From Fidelibacterota bacterium (GTDB lineage: Bacteria; Fidelibacterota; Marinisomatia; Marinisomatales; TCS55), in the NCBI GenBank assembly GCA_002713385.1, contig PAWC01000019.1:1-16972 (forward strand): a stretch of DNA of 16,972 nucleotides, in the 5' to 3' direction. This document shows positions 1-7,115 of this stretch, one piece after another (the stretch's first letter is position 1; every line of letters starts with the position of its first letter). The translations under genes were made by a program, and so were the position numbers. The notes under the pieces were generated by a model. That model saw only the letters and a program-made list of their open reading frames with translations. It did no database searches and was not told the origin of the DNA.

Positions 1-2
1 TG

Positions 3-557
3 GGCGGTCATATTGATTCCTGGGATGTAGGCCAGGGCGCCATGGACGATGGAGGTGGATGTTTAGCGGCATGGGAGGCAGTTCGATTAATGAAAGAATT
101 GGGTTTACAACCAAAACGCACCATACGTGTCGTGATGTGGACCAACGAAGAAAACGGAATTCGCGGTGGTAATGCCTATCGCGATGACCATTTAGATGAA
201 TTAGATGATCATATTTTGGCCATTGAATCAGATGGCGGTGTATTTAGCCCGGAAGGATTTGGGTTTACGGGTTCCGATGCAGCTCGTAATATAGTACAGG
301 ATATTGCAACTCTTCTCGAACCTATTGGTTCTAATTTTATTGGCGACAGCGGTGGTGGTGCTGATATCGGTCCCATTATGAGGGAAGGTGTGCCAGGAAT
401 GGGCTTGCGAGTGGATGGCTCGAAATATTTCTGGTATCACCACACCAACGCAGATGCCATTGACAAATTGGATGAAGATGAATTCAACCGCTGTGTAGCA
501 TCTATGGCGATCATGGCGTACGTTGTGGCTGATATGGATGTTCGCTTGCCACGTTAA
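3..557 (+). CDS. M28 family metallopeptidase, carboxypeptidase Q-like (5' end outside window)
   Basis: This is the C-terminal part of a di-zinc aminopeptidase/carboxypeptidase of family M28, and the reading frame is open to the left edge. The visible protein begins with GGHIDSWDVGQGAMDDGGG, a close match to the carboxypeptidase Q signature, with the His and Asp zinc ligands. It then shows the catalytic glutamate pair in WTNEEN, a further Asp ligand in ESDGG and the final His in YHHTNAD, so the catalytic core is complete to its end. The Met encoded at 42 is internal, because the conserved His lies upstream of it. Such enzymes are usually secreted and hydrolyse dipeptides or peptide ends; the signal peptide would be outside the window. 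The stop at 555-557 is followed by a decayed copy of an SDR start, so this gene probably once preceded an SDR directly. The family call is firm; the substrate is unknown. Confidence 0.9.
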   Translation, partial: GGHIDSWDVGQGAMDDGGGCLAAWEAVRLMKELGLQPKRTIRVVMWTNEENGIRGGNAYRDDHLDELDDHILAIESDGGVFSPEGFGFTGSDAARNIVQDIATLLEPIGSNFIGDSGGGADIGPIMREGVPGMGLRVDGSKYFWYHHTNADAIDKLDEDEFNRCVASMAIMAYVVADMDVRLPR

Positions 558-587
558 TAGAAATACAAAATAAAACTATTTTACTGA
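557..587 (+). pseudogene. Remnant of an SDR gene start (homologous to 5254-5284)
   Basis: The bases after the M28 stop match the first codons of the intact SDR at 5254. Over 555-587 against 5252-5284, 30 of 33 positions agree by hand count. Read in the SDR frame, the start codon has become ATA and the next residues read EIQNKTILLI, against EIQNKTVLLT in the intact gene. Similarity fades before the TGxxxGxG motif. With the mirror-image M28 remnant at 5186-5254, this marks the left border of the region separating the M28 gene from its former neighbour. Confidence 0.75.
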
Positions 588-626
588 TTTATAGAGAAAT
601 CCTAAGTTCTTTAAACAAAAAATGAT

Positions 627-671
627 CCCAAAAAACACTATGTCCATTTTTTCTTTATTCTTTTTTTTGGG
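627..671. repeat. Inverted repeat in front of the ether-lipid cassette
   Basis: CCCAAAAAA (627-635) and TTTTTTGGG (663-671) are perfect 9-base inverted arms separated by 27 bases. They lie in the 138-base gap between the M28 stop and the HMGR-like start. The hairpin could be a leader structure or a weak terminator for the M28 transcript, but it has no T tract after it. I see no convincing sigma-70 promoter hexamers in this gap. Confidence 0.3.
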
Positions 672-695
672 TTAAAATCAGGTATATTTAAAGCT

Positions 696-1856
696 ATGGC
701 TAAACAAAAAAATAACAATAGATCAAAGATTCCCAGTGGCTATCATTCCGATGATACAGGTAAGCGGGTCACATGGATCGAGGATAAGACCGGTTTCAAT
801 TACAAAGATTCGCCGGTTAACGAACCCGAAGAGCTAAAGGGTATTATCGAAAACCATATTGGATATATGAAAATCCCAATGGCGATCGCTGGCCCTCTGC
901 AATTGGATGGACATTATGCAAAAGGTGAATTTTTTGTCCCCATCTGTACTCTGGAAGGTACTCTGGCCATTTCCATGACCCGTGGGATGTATGCCTCCTC
1001 TGTTTCCGGTGGAATTAGGGTCCGCCATGTAAAACAGGAATTATCCCGGGCACCAGTATTCATTTTCGATAATTTAAACGATTCCATTGAATTCATGAGC
1101 TGGGTGGATGAGCATTTTAACGATATTAAAAAAGTAGCTGAATCCACTACCCAATATGGAAAACTGTTAAGGATTGATCAATATCCGGTCCAGAATTATG
1201 TCATTCTGGATATGGTTCTATATACTGGAAACGCCGCCGGACAGAATATGGTCACCTTAGCAGCCAAAGTTGCTTGCGACTACATTAAGGAACAAACCGG
1301 GCGTGAATTCATCCTTGAGTCTGGTTTCAACAGTGATAAAAAAGCATCAGCCCGCAATATGATCATGGGACGGGGACACACCGTTTTAGCGGAGACCACA
1401 CTTACCCATTCTGTCATGAAACGGATCCTGGGTATCCATCCCAAGGATGTGGAACAATTCCAGCAGTTAGGCCCCACCATCACCACTATGGCCGGTACCT
1501 CAGGATGCCATCTTCATATTGCTAATGCACTGACTGCAATTTATCTTGCCACCGGACAGGATACGGCCTGTGTAGCTGAAAATTCCATTGGCCATTTCCA
1601 GACTGAACCAGTGGATCACGGTATGAAATGCAGGCTGACTCTGCCATCTCTCACAGTGGGAACAGTAGGCGGCGGCACCCGCCTCCTTCCCCAGCAGCAA
1701 AATCTGGAATTGCTGGGATGTCAAAATGGTGAATATTCCTCCCGGAAACTGGCGGAGATTATTGGTGCATCCGCACTGGCATTGGAAATTTCCTTAATGT
1801 CCGCCATTGCTTCTGACACATTTGCCATGGCGCACATAAAATACGGTCGAAGGTAA
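696..1856 (+). CDS. Divergent HMG-CoA reductase-fold protein; candidate acyl-CoA reductase
   Basis: This 386-residue protein has the HMG-CoA reductase catalytic fold without a membrane anchor. Recognisable blocks are ENHIGYMKIPMAIAGPL (52-68), TLEGTL (85-90), SDKKASARN (213-221), ATGQD (285-289), VGGGTRLLPQQ (324-334) and a C-terminal AMAHIKYGRR. The catalytic quartet of the family is present as Glu87, Lys215, Asp289 and His380. Two departures stand out by eye. The nucleotide motif DAMGMNM reads NAAGQNM (179-185). The stretch before MAG (254-264), where human Lys735 pairs with the HMG carboxylate, contains no lysine. HMGR reduces a CoA thioester to an alcohol using two NAD(P)H. The lost carboxylate contact and the adjoining acyltransferase and AGPS genes suggest a fatty acyl-CoA substrate (inference). 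Ordinary mevalonate synthesis remains the alternative. The stop abuts the next ATG with no gap. Confidence 0.82.
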   Translation: MAKQKNNNRSKIPSGYHSDDTGKRVTWIEDKTGFNYKDSPVNEPEELKGIIENHIGYMKIPMAIAGPLQLDGHYAKGEFFVPICTLEGTLAISMTRGMYASSVSGGIRVRHVKQELSRAPVFIFDNLNDSIEFMSWVDEHFNDIKKVAESTTQYGKLLRIDQYPVQNYVILDMVLYTGNAAGQNMVTLAAKVACDYIKEQTGREFILESGFNSDKKASARNMIMGRGHTVLAETTLTHSVMKRILGIHPKDVEQFQQLGPTITTMAGTSGCHLHIANALTAIYLATGQDTACVAENSIGHFQTEPVDHGMKCRLTLPSLTVGTVGGGTRLLPQQQNLELLGCQNGEYSSRKLAEIIGASALALEISLMSAIASDTFAMAHIKYGRR

Positions 1857-2603
1857 ATGGAGCAGGCAAACGTTCTTGAGAATCCTAAATATTCCTATTT
1901 GGTCAAGAAACAACCCGTCTTTTTTCGTATCTGGAAAAAACTTTTCTACCTGTATAGTAAATTTATTTTTCTCTGGTACACTCCCTTAAAGGTCTATGGC
2001 CGGGAAAATATTCCCGATACATCTTTCATTTATTCCTGTAACCATAATAGCCATATGGATGTAGCCTTGCTGGCGTCATCTGTTAACAAAAGTTTCAATT
2101 ATTTCGGTATGCTGGCAGCAAAGGACTACTGGTTTGATAACTGGATCAAACGGTTCCTGGTTAATATAGTCATGAACTTGGTTCCTATTGATCGCAAAGT
2201 GGAGGGAGTCCGGGATTTTCCTATAGAAGACACACTCTCTCTCTGCGGTGCTTTCATGACTTTTGACAATAGGAACTTGATCATGTTTCCCGAAGGAACC
2301 CGGGGAAATCCTGGAGTGATGCGCAGTTTCAGGAAAGGGACAGCCATGTTCGCCCTGCGACTGAATGTTCCTATTTTACCCGCATTGATCGTAGGCTCTC
2401 ATAAAGCTTGGCCTAAGGATAAAATTTTCATGAGGCCCACCCGTATTCAGGTACATATCCTAAAACCACTATATCCAGATCAATTCATTAATAATGACAA
2501 TAAAGAAGATTCATCAGAGGAAAATTTGGCCAAAAGAGCCCAGGGTATGACAACAGAATTAGAGAACCAAATCCGTGAAAAAGGAAAATTATTCTATGGA
2601 TAA
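1857..2603 (+). CDS. PlsC-type 1-acyl-glycerophosphate/DHAP acyltransferase
   Basis: This 248-residue acyltransferase of the PlsC/GNPAT superfamily transfers an acyl group to a glycerophosphate-type acceptor at the inner membrane. The diagnostic NHxxxxD motif is NHNSHMD (62-68), with catalytic His63 and Asp68. The phosphate-binding motif is FPEGTRG (144-150), and the distal hydrophobic block is VPILPALI (171-178). The hydrophobic stretch around 29-41 may be a membrane anchor. The length fits bacterial 1-acylglycerol-3-phosphate acyltransferases. The motifs alone do not decide between acylation of DHAP (the entry step of ether-lipid synthesis) and sn-2 acylation of an alkyl-glycerol-3-phosphate. 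Given the AGPS directly downstream, either step would fit the same pathway. The ATG follows the previous stop immediately and the 3' end overlaps the AGPS start by 8 bases, so translation is probably coupled. Confidence 0.9.
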   Translation: MEQANVLENPKYSYLVKKQPVFFRIWKKLFYLYSKFIFLWYTPLKVYGRENIPDTSFIYSCNHNSHMDVALLASSVNKSFNYFGMLAAKDYWFDNWIKRFLVNIVMNLVPIDRKVEGVRDFPIEDTLSLCGAFMTFDNRNLIMFPEGTRGNPGVMRSFRKGTAMFALRLNVPILPALIVGSHKAWPKDKIFMRPTRIQVHILKPLYPDQFINNDNKEDSSEENLAKRAQGMTTELENQIREKGKLFYG

Positions 2604-4368
2604 ACTGTATAAATCCAAGACTGAAAAATTCTTTGCACATACCCATTCAACATGGGGACATAAATGGGGTTACAAGGATACTAAATTCGTCCTCAATGAG
2701 GATCGCACAGTCCGAATGGTGGGTGACCGTTATGAATTGTGCGGATCAGATATGCCTGATTTCATACCTTATGTAGAGGAAATGCTGGATATCACCATTG
2801 ACCCCGATGACAGGCTTCCTGAGGTAGAAAACAAACCGTTTAGGAAACCCAATATCAATGAAAGATTTGTTGAGCAGATTAAATCTACATTTCCCGAGGA
2901 CCGCTACACTTTTAGTGACGATGACCGTTTGATCCACAGCCATGGACAAACTACATCGGAGGAGGTGTATAAGATCCTTTATACTGAGATCAGCCGCAAC
3001 GTGGATATGGTGTTTTACCTGGAATCGGAGGAAGAAGCTGTTAAGCTTATTAATCTGGCAAAGCAGGGCGATGTGTGCCTTGTCCCCTTTGGTGGCGGAA
3101 CCAGCGTGAGCAGTGCACTGCAAATTCCTGAATCTGAAACTCGGATGGTTGTGGCCTTGGATACTCGCCGCATGGACAAAATCGAATGGATCAATGAAGA
3201 AGACCGCCGAGTCTGTGTTCAGGCCGGGATCACTGGTAGCCGATTGGAAGAATTACTGGGAGAAAAGGGGTTTACCGTCGGCCATGAACCGGATAGTATT
3301 GAACTTTCGACCCTAGGCGGCTGGATCGCTACCAATGCCAGCGGGATGAAAAAGAATCGCTACGGTAATATTGAGGACATTGTTGAAAATGTGTCCATGG
3401 TGTCACCCAATTGGAAAATTGAGCAGGTAGACCCAATCACCAGGGCATCCATCGGTATAACACCCCAAAATATTTTATTCGGGTCCGAGGGCAACCTGGG
3501 CCTGATTACGAAAGCTATCTTAAAACTTCATAAAAAACCGGAATTGAAAAAATATAATTCTGCTGTATTCCCAGACTGGGGGACAGGAGTCAAATTCCTA
3601 TATGAACTTTCGAAGACCAGTTTTATACCAGCCAGTGTCCGTCTCGTGGACAATGTGCAGTTTCGCTTTGGCCAGGCATTGAAACCCAAATCCGGAGGAA
3701 TGAAAAAGTATATTGACAACTTGAAAAAATTTATGGTCATTAATATAAAGGGATTTGATCCTTATCAAATGTGTGCGTCTACTTTTGTAATGGAAGGGTC
3801 ACGGGAAGAGGTGGCATACCAGGAAAAGAATATATCAAAATTGGCTAAAGAACACGGTGGGCTCATTGGCGGTCCGGAGAATGGAAAGCGGGGTTACATG
3901 TTAACCTTCGCAATTGCCTACGTTCGCGATTTTCTTACCGATTTCCACGTTATTGGAGAAACCATGGAAACCTCGGTTCCTTGGAGCAAGATCCATGGGA
4001 CCTGTCAGGCTGCTTCTGAAAAACTTATCGAACTCCACAGTAAACATAAATTTCCGGGAAATCCCTACATGTCCTATCGAATTCCCCAGATTTATCACAC
4101 TGGCGTTTGTATCTATTTTATGCTGGGAATGAGTGTGAAGGGCATTCCACATGCGGAAGATGTATTTGGATCTATTGAACATGAAATACGGAAAGTGATA
4201 ATGGAAAATGGAGGTTCGATTTCACACCACCATGGCGTAGGGAAATTGCGTAAGGATTTCATGGCCGACACCTTATCACAATCCAGTATTGACCTGATTA
4301 AGAATATTAAAAAAGTTCAAGACCCAAAAAATATTTTTGGGATTGGAAATAATGTATTCGCCGATTAG
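2596..4368 (+). CDS. agpS: Alkylglycerone-phosphate synthase (alkyl-DHAP synthase), FAD-dependent
   Basis: AGPS swaps the acyl chain of acyl-DHAP for a fatty alcohol, forming the ether bond of alkyl lipids. The 590 residues match the mature eukaryotic enzyme in length and order, without the peroxisomal presequence. The FAD-binding PCMH domain spans about 134-315, with PFGGGTS (164-170), GHEPDS (229-234), SGMKKN (249-254) and GSEGNLG (296-302). Residues aligning with the mammalian catalytic Arg419, Arg515, Tyr578 and His617 are Arg349 (VRLVDN), Arg444 (YVRD), Tyr507 (CIYF) and His546 in the SHHHGVGKLRK motif; the spacings 515-578 and 578-617 are identical here. I chose the ATG at 2596 over an in-frame GTG at 2575 because AAGGAAAA lies just upstream. 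Homologues are known in myxobacteria. D-lactate dehydrogenase-like oxidases share the fold but lack the HHH motif, so this call is strong. Confidence 0.95.
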   Translation: MDKLYKSKTEKFFAHTHSTWGHKWGYKDTKFVLNEDRTVRMVGDRYELCGSDMPDFIPYVEEMLDITIDPDDRLPEVENKPFRKPNINERFVEQIKSTFPEDRYTFSDDDRLIHSHGQTTSEEVYKILYTEISRNVDMVFYLESEEEAVKLINLAKQGDVCLVPFGGGTSVSSALQIPESETRMVVALDTRRMDKIEWINEEDRRVCVQAGITGSRLEELLGEKGFTVGHEPDSIELSTLGGWIATNASGMKKNRYGNIEDIVENVSMVSPNWKIEQVDPITRASIGITPQNILFGSEGNLGLITKAILKLHKKPELKKYNSAVFPDWGTGVKFLYELSKTSFIPASVRLVDNVQFRFGQALKPKSGGMKKYIDNLKKFMVINIKGFDPYQMCASTFVMEGSREEVAYQEKNISKLAKEHGGLIGGPENGKRGYMLTFAIAYVRDFLTDFHVIGETMETSVPWSKIHGTCQAASEKLIELHSKHKFPGNPYMSYRIPQIYHTGVCIYFMLGMSVKGIPHAEDVFGSIEHEIRKVIMENGGSISHHHGVGKLRKDFMADTLSQSSIDLIKNIKKVQDPKNIFGIGNNVFAD

Positions 4369-4382
4369 ATACACATATAAAA

Positions 4383-5189
4383 TTGAACCTATCTGAAAAA
4401 ACGTTTATAATCACAGGCGCTTCCTCCGGAATCGGTGAATTCCTTTCAAAAAAGCTGGCGCAAAAAGGCGCCCATGTGGTGTGTGCTGCCCGCCGTGCGG
4501 AAAAACTGGACAGGGTCATCACAGGGATCAAATCTCAAGGCGGAACCGCAATATCAGTACCTACTGATATCACCAATCTGCAGCAATGTCAATCCTTAGT
4601 TGAAAAAACCATCGAACGATTTGGGAAACTGGATGTGCTGGTTTTGAATGCAGGTATCAGTATGTGGACTCCTTTCGAAGAATTGAATGATGTGAGTTTT
4701 TTCCGGAAGTTAATGGAGACGAACTACATGGGCGCCGTCCATTGCTGCCATGCCGCCATACCGCATTTACGATCCAGGAGCGGGTTAATTGTCAGCTGTT
4801 CTACAGCACAAGCTCTTATGGGATTTCCAAATCATTCCGGGTATGCTGCAACAAAACATGCTCTTCACGGATTCCTGGAGTCCCTGGATTTTGAAATGCG
4901 GGGTGAGATAAACTTTCTTGAAGTGATCATGGGTTGGATCCAAGATACAGAATTGAGGGAAAACGCTTTTGGTCCTGACGGGCAAAAAATGGGAGAAAAT
5001 AAACGGAAATACACCAGCCAATCCGTAACCCTGGAGGATTGTACCGATGCAATTATTGCAGGCATTGAAACAAATAAAAAAACAATTTATATTCCTGGAA
5101 AACTTCGCTTGGTTCCATTCTTGAATGTTTTTTTTAAAGCATTTTTAAGACGGAAGGTATCAAAAGCAGTTGACGACCATAGGGAATGA
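4383..5189 (+). CDS. Short-chain dehydrogenase, acyl/alkyl-DHAP reductase-like
   Basis: This is a classical NAD(P)-dependent short-chain dehydrogenase of 268 residues. It has the cofactor motif TGASSGIG (11-18), LNAG (88-91) and the catalytic YAATK (154-158). The Arg pair at 37-38 after the second beta strand suggests NADPH preference. The run YAATKHALHGFLESL resembles DHRS7B/PexRAP, the mammalian acyl/alkyl-DHAP reductase, where YAASKHATQAF is found. That reaction is the step after AGPS, so context and sequence agree, although SDR specificity is hard to read from sequence. Counting 13 residues back from the catalytic Tyr, the Ser position holds Thr141, with Ser140 beside it. The start is a TTG, 14 bases after the AGPS stop; no in-frame ATG lies between the upstream in-frame stop (4350) and this codon. 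A hydrophobic stretch near the C-terminus may associate with membrane. Confidence 0.85.
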   Translation: MNLSEKTFIITGASSGIGEFLSKKLAQKGAHVVCAARRAEKLDRVITGIKSQGGTAISVPTDITNLQQCQSLVEKTIERFGKLDVLVLNAGISMWTPFEELNDVSFFRKLMETNYMGAVHCCHAAIPHLRSRSGLIVSCSTAQALMGFPNHSGYAATKHALHGFLESLDFEMRGEINFLEVIMGWIQDTELRENAFGPDGQKMGENKRKYTSQSVTLEDCTDAIIAGIETNKKTIYIPGKLRLVPFLNVFFKAFLRRKVSKAVDDHRE

Positions 5190-5254
5190 GTGCGGCAACA
5201 ATGGCTATTATGGTTTATGTTGTAGCCGCTAAGGATGAACACGTACTACGCTAA
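5186..5254 (+). pseudogene. Remnant of an M28 peptidase 3' end (homologous to 489-557)
   Basis: Directly after the SDR stop, the frame starting at 5186 reads ATMAIMVYVVAAKDEHVLR and then a stop at 5252-5254. The intact M28 protein ends in ASMAIMAYVVADMDVRLPR. The two align without gaps, with 10 of 17 residues identical from the shared Met onward and 35 of 51 bases identical by hand count. No start, catalytic motif or ribosome site supports a functional gene here. Its TAA overlaps the ATG of the next SDR as TAATG, as expected if an M28 gene once preceded that SDR as an operon partner. Confidence 0.75.
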
Positions 5255-6051
5255 TGGAAATACAAAATAAAACAGTTTTACTGACCGGTGCTTCAAGGGG
5301 CATTGGTCTGTATATTGCTAAAACATTAGCTAATGCAGGAGCTGTTCTCATTGGTTTGGCTCGTTCTGAAGACGGTCTCAATGCAACAAAAGCTGAAATA
5401 GAAAATGAGGGTGGAACTTTTCATACCTTATCATTTGATTTAAATAATATTAGTGGTTTATCAGAACTTGTTGAGCAGGCAACAGCAATTAATGGCGAAA
5501 TTGATATCCTGGTGAATAATGCCGGGATTGAAAGATACAGTAAATACCAAAATTATTCTGCCGATGAAGTTCGTGATGTACTGAATGTAAATCTTCGTGC
5601 ACCACTGGAACTTTCGCGTTTACTACTTCCAACAATGTTGGAGAGAGGAGGTCACATTGTGACGGTGGCCTCATTAGCCGGGAAAAAGGGTATGGCTTAC
5701 AATACACCTTATTCTGCCAGTAAGGCAGGACTGATTATGTGGACGGACGGTATGCGTCAGGAATTGCGTGGAACAAAAGTAAGTATTTCAGTGATTTGTC
5801 CAGGATACATTTCTGACACCGGCATGTTTCATGACAGCCACGTCGACCCACCTGCACTGTTAGGCACATCCAAACCACAAGCCGTGGCTGATGCAGTATT
5901 GAAAGCCATAAAGAACAACAGTGCCGAAATCATTGTGAATAATGGTCCCATGAAACCCCTTTTAGCCTTAGGGCAAATTTCACCTACATTTGGCGATGCC
6001 CTTGTACGCAAGTTTGGAGTTTCAGAAGTAAGTAAAAAACGGATCAAATAA
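5254..6051 (+). CDS. Classical short-chain dehydrogenase/reductase, substrate unknown
   Basis: This 265-residue SDR has all the hallmarks: TGASRGIG (11-18) for the dinucleotide, NNAG (88-91), catalytic Ser140, Tyr153 and Lys157 in YSASK, and the usual PG motif after the active site (ICPGY). Arg37 after the second beta strand hints at NADPH. It belongs with general oxidoreductases acting on 3-oxoacyl or alcohol substrates, and nothing in the sequence fixes the substrate. It is more AT-rich than the upstream cassette. Its ATG overlaps the stop of the M28 remnant, and its own stop overlaps the next gene in another TAATG, so it is probably cotranslated with the beta-propeller protein. It is a different subtype from the SDR at 4383 and probably belongs to a separate, older unit. 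Confidence 0.9.
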   Translation: MEIQNKTVLLTGASRGIGLYIAKTLANAGAVLIGLARSEDGLNATKAEIENEGGTFHTLSFDLNNISGLSELVEQATAINGEIDILVNNAGIERYSKYQNYSADEVRDVLNVNLRAPLELSRLLLPTMLERGGHIVTVASLAGKKGMAYNTPYSASKAGLIMWTDGMRQELRGTKVSISVICPGYISDTGMFHDSHVDPPALLGTSKPQAVADAVLKAIKNNSAEIIVNNGPMKPLLALGQISPTFGDALVRKFGVSEVSKKRIK

Positions 6052-7115
6052 TGCTTATTTTAAAATGGATCTTCATAGTGATCGCGATCCTCATTTTATA
6101 TTTATGTTTCTGGCCTATAGATATTGATCCTGTTGCTTGGGAGCCAAAAACCGATAAAGGACTTATTGGTGAATTTGCTCCAAACTCTTATTTGTCTAAT
6201 GCGGAAATTCTTGGTGTTGGAGACGGTATTGGTCCTGAAGATATTGTTCTGGATAATGAAGGCCGTATTTATGCACCATATGAAGATGGCCGCATCTTAC
6301 GTTATGATTCCAATGGCAAGAATGGTCAATTATTTGTCGAAACAGGTGGACGACCACTTGGATTGGAGTTTGATGCATCAGGAACACTGATCATTTGCGA
6401 TGCGAATAAAGGTCTGCTTGCTGCTTCACCAGATGGAAAATTGTCAACAATTTTAACAGAAGTTGCAGGTATTCCATTAAAATTCACGGATGATGTAGAT
6501 ATAGCGAAAAACGGCATAATATATTTCACTGATGCTTCCTCAAGATGGGGAATTGAAGATTATCGATCGGACATTGTGGAACATCGTCCATATGGACGGT
6601 TGATTTCTTTCGATCCGAATAAAGAAATTGCGAATGTTTTATTAGATGGCTTGTATTTTGCCAATGGCGTTGCAATCAGCGCTGATCAAACGTTTGTATT
6701 GGTTAATGAAACATCTGAATACAGAATTCAAAAAGTTTGGATCAGTGGGGAAAAAACTGGCCAGTCAGAAATACTTATGGATAATTTGCCCGGATTCCCC
6801 GATGGCATTTCCTCCAATGGAAAAGGTACTTACTGGATAGCCATGCCGGCTTTGAGAAAAGAGATCATTGATAATCTGGCCAGCAAACCCTTTGTGCGAA
6901 AAATTATTCTGCGCCTGCCGGAAGACCTTCAACCGGCACCAGACAGGCATGGTTTTGTGCTGGGGATTGATGGCACAGGGCGGATAATCCATAATCTTCA
7001 GTATCCTTCTCCGGAATCATTTTCACCCATCACCAGCGTGGAAGAACATGAAGGCTATTTATATTTGGGAAGTCTGACTTACGAGGGATTCGCTAGGGTT
7101 AAAGCGCCTGACTAA
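6051..7115 (+). CDS. APMAP/strictosidine synthase-like beta-propeller, possible lactonase/arylesterase
   Basis: This 354-residue protein has an N-terminal membrane anchor (about 2-21) followed by a six-bladed propeller of the SMP-30/gluconolactonase and strictosidine synthase-like group. The run FANGVAIS (203-210), followed by LVNETSEYRIQKVW and then LPGFPDGI, closely resembles mammalian APMAP. Glu63 (GPEDI), Asn205 (ANGV) and Asp251 (FPDGI) fall at the expected calcium-ligand positions. Relatives hydrolyse lactones or aryl esters, so the protein would act on the periplasmic face, tethered by its anchor. The start overlaps the SDR stop (TAATG), suggesting a two-gene unit in which the SDR makes or uses a substrate of the hydrolase (inference). 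Its 3' end overlaps the convergent minus-strand gene by four bases. The fold is confident; the reaction is not. Confidence 0.85.
   Translation: MLILKWIFIVIAILILYLCFWPIDIDPVAWEPKTDKGLIGEFAPNSYLSNAEILGVGDGIGPEDIVLDNEGRIYAPYEDGRILRYDSNGKNGQLFVETGGRPLGLEFDASGTLIICDANKGLLAASPDGKLSTILTEVAGIPLKFTDDVDIAKNGIIYFTDASSRWGIEDYRSDIVEHRPYGRLISFDPNKEIANVLLDGLYFANGVAISADQTFVLVNETSEYRIQKVWISGEKTGQSEILMDNLPGFPDGISSNGKGTYWIAMPALRKEIIDNLASKPFVRKIILRLPEDLQPAPDRHGFVLGIDGTGRIIHNLQYPSPESFSPITSVEEHEGYLYLGSLTYEGFARVKAPD

Noticed and set aside
2575..2595. GTG start for AGPS, seven residues upstream
   Set aside because: It would overlap the acyltransferase gene by 29 bases, while the ATG at 2596 has AAGGAAAA just upstream and gives the expected N-terminus.
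2746..3123. 125-residue minus-strand reading frame
   Set aside because: It lies wholly inside the AGPS coding region opposite strongly conserved FAD-domain codons and has no family features.
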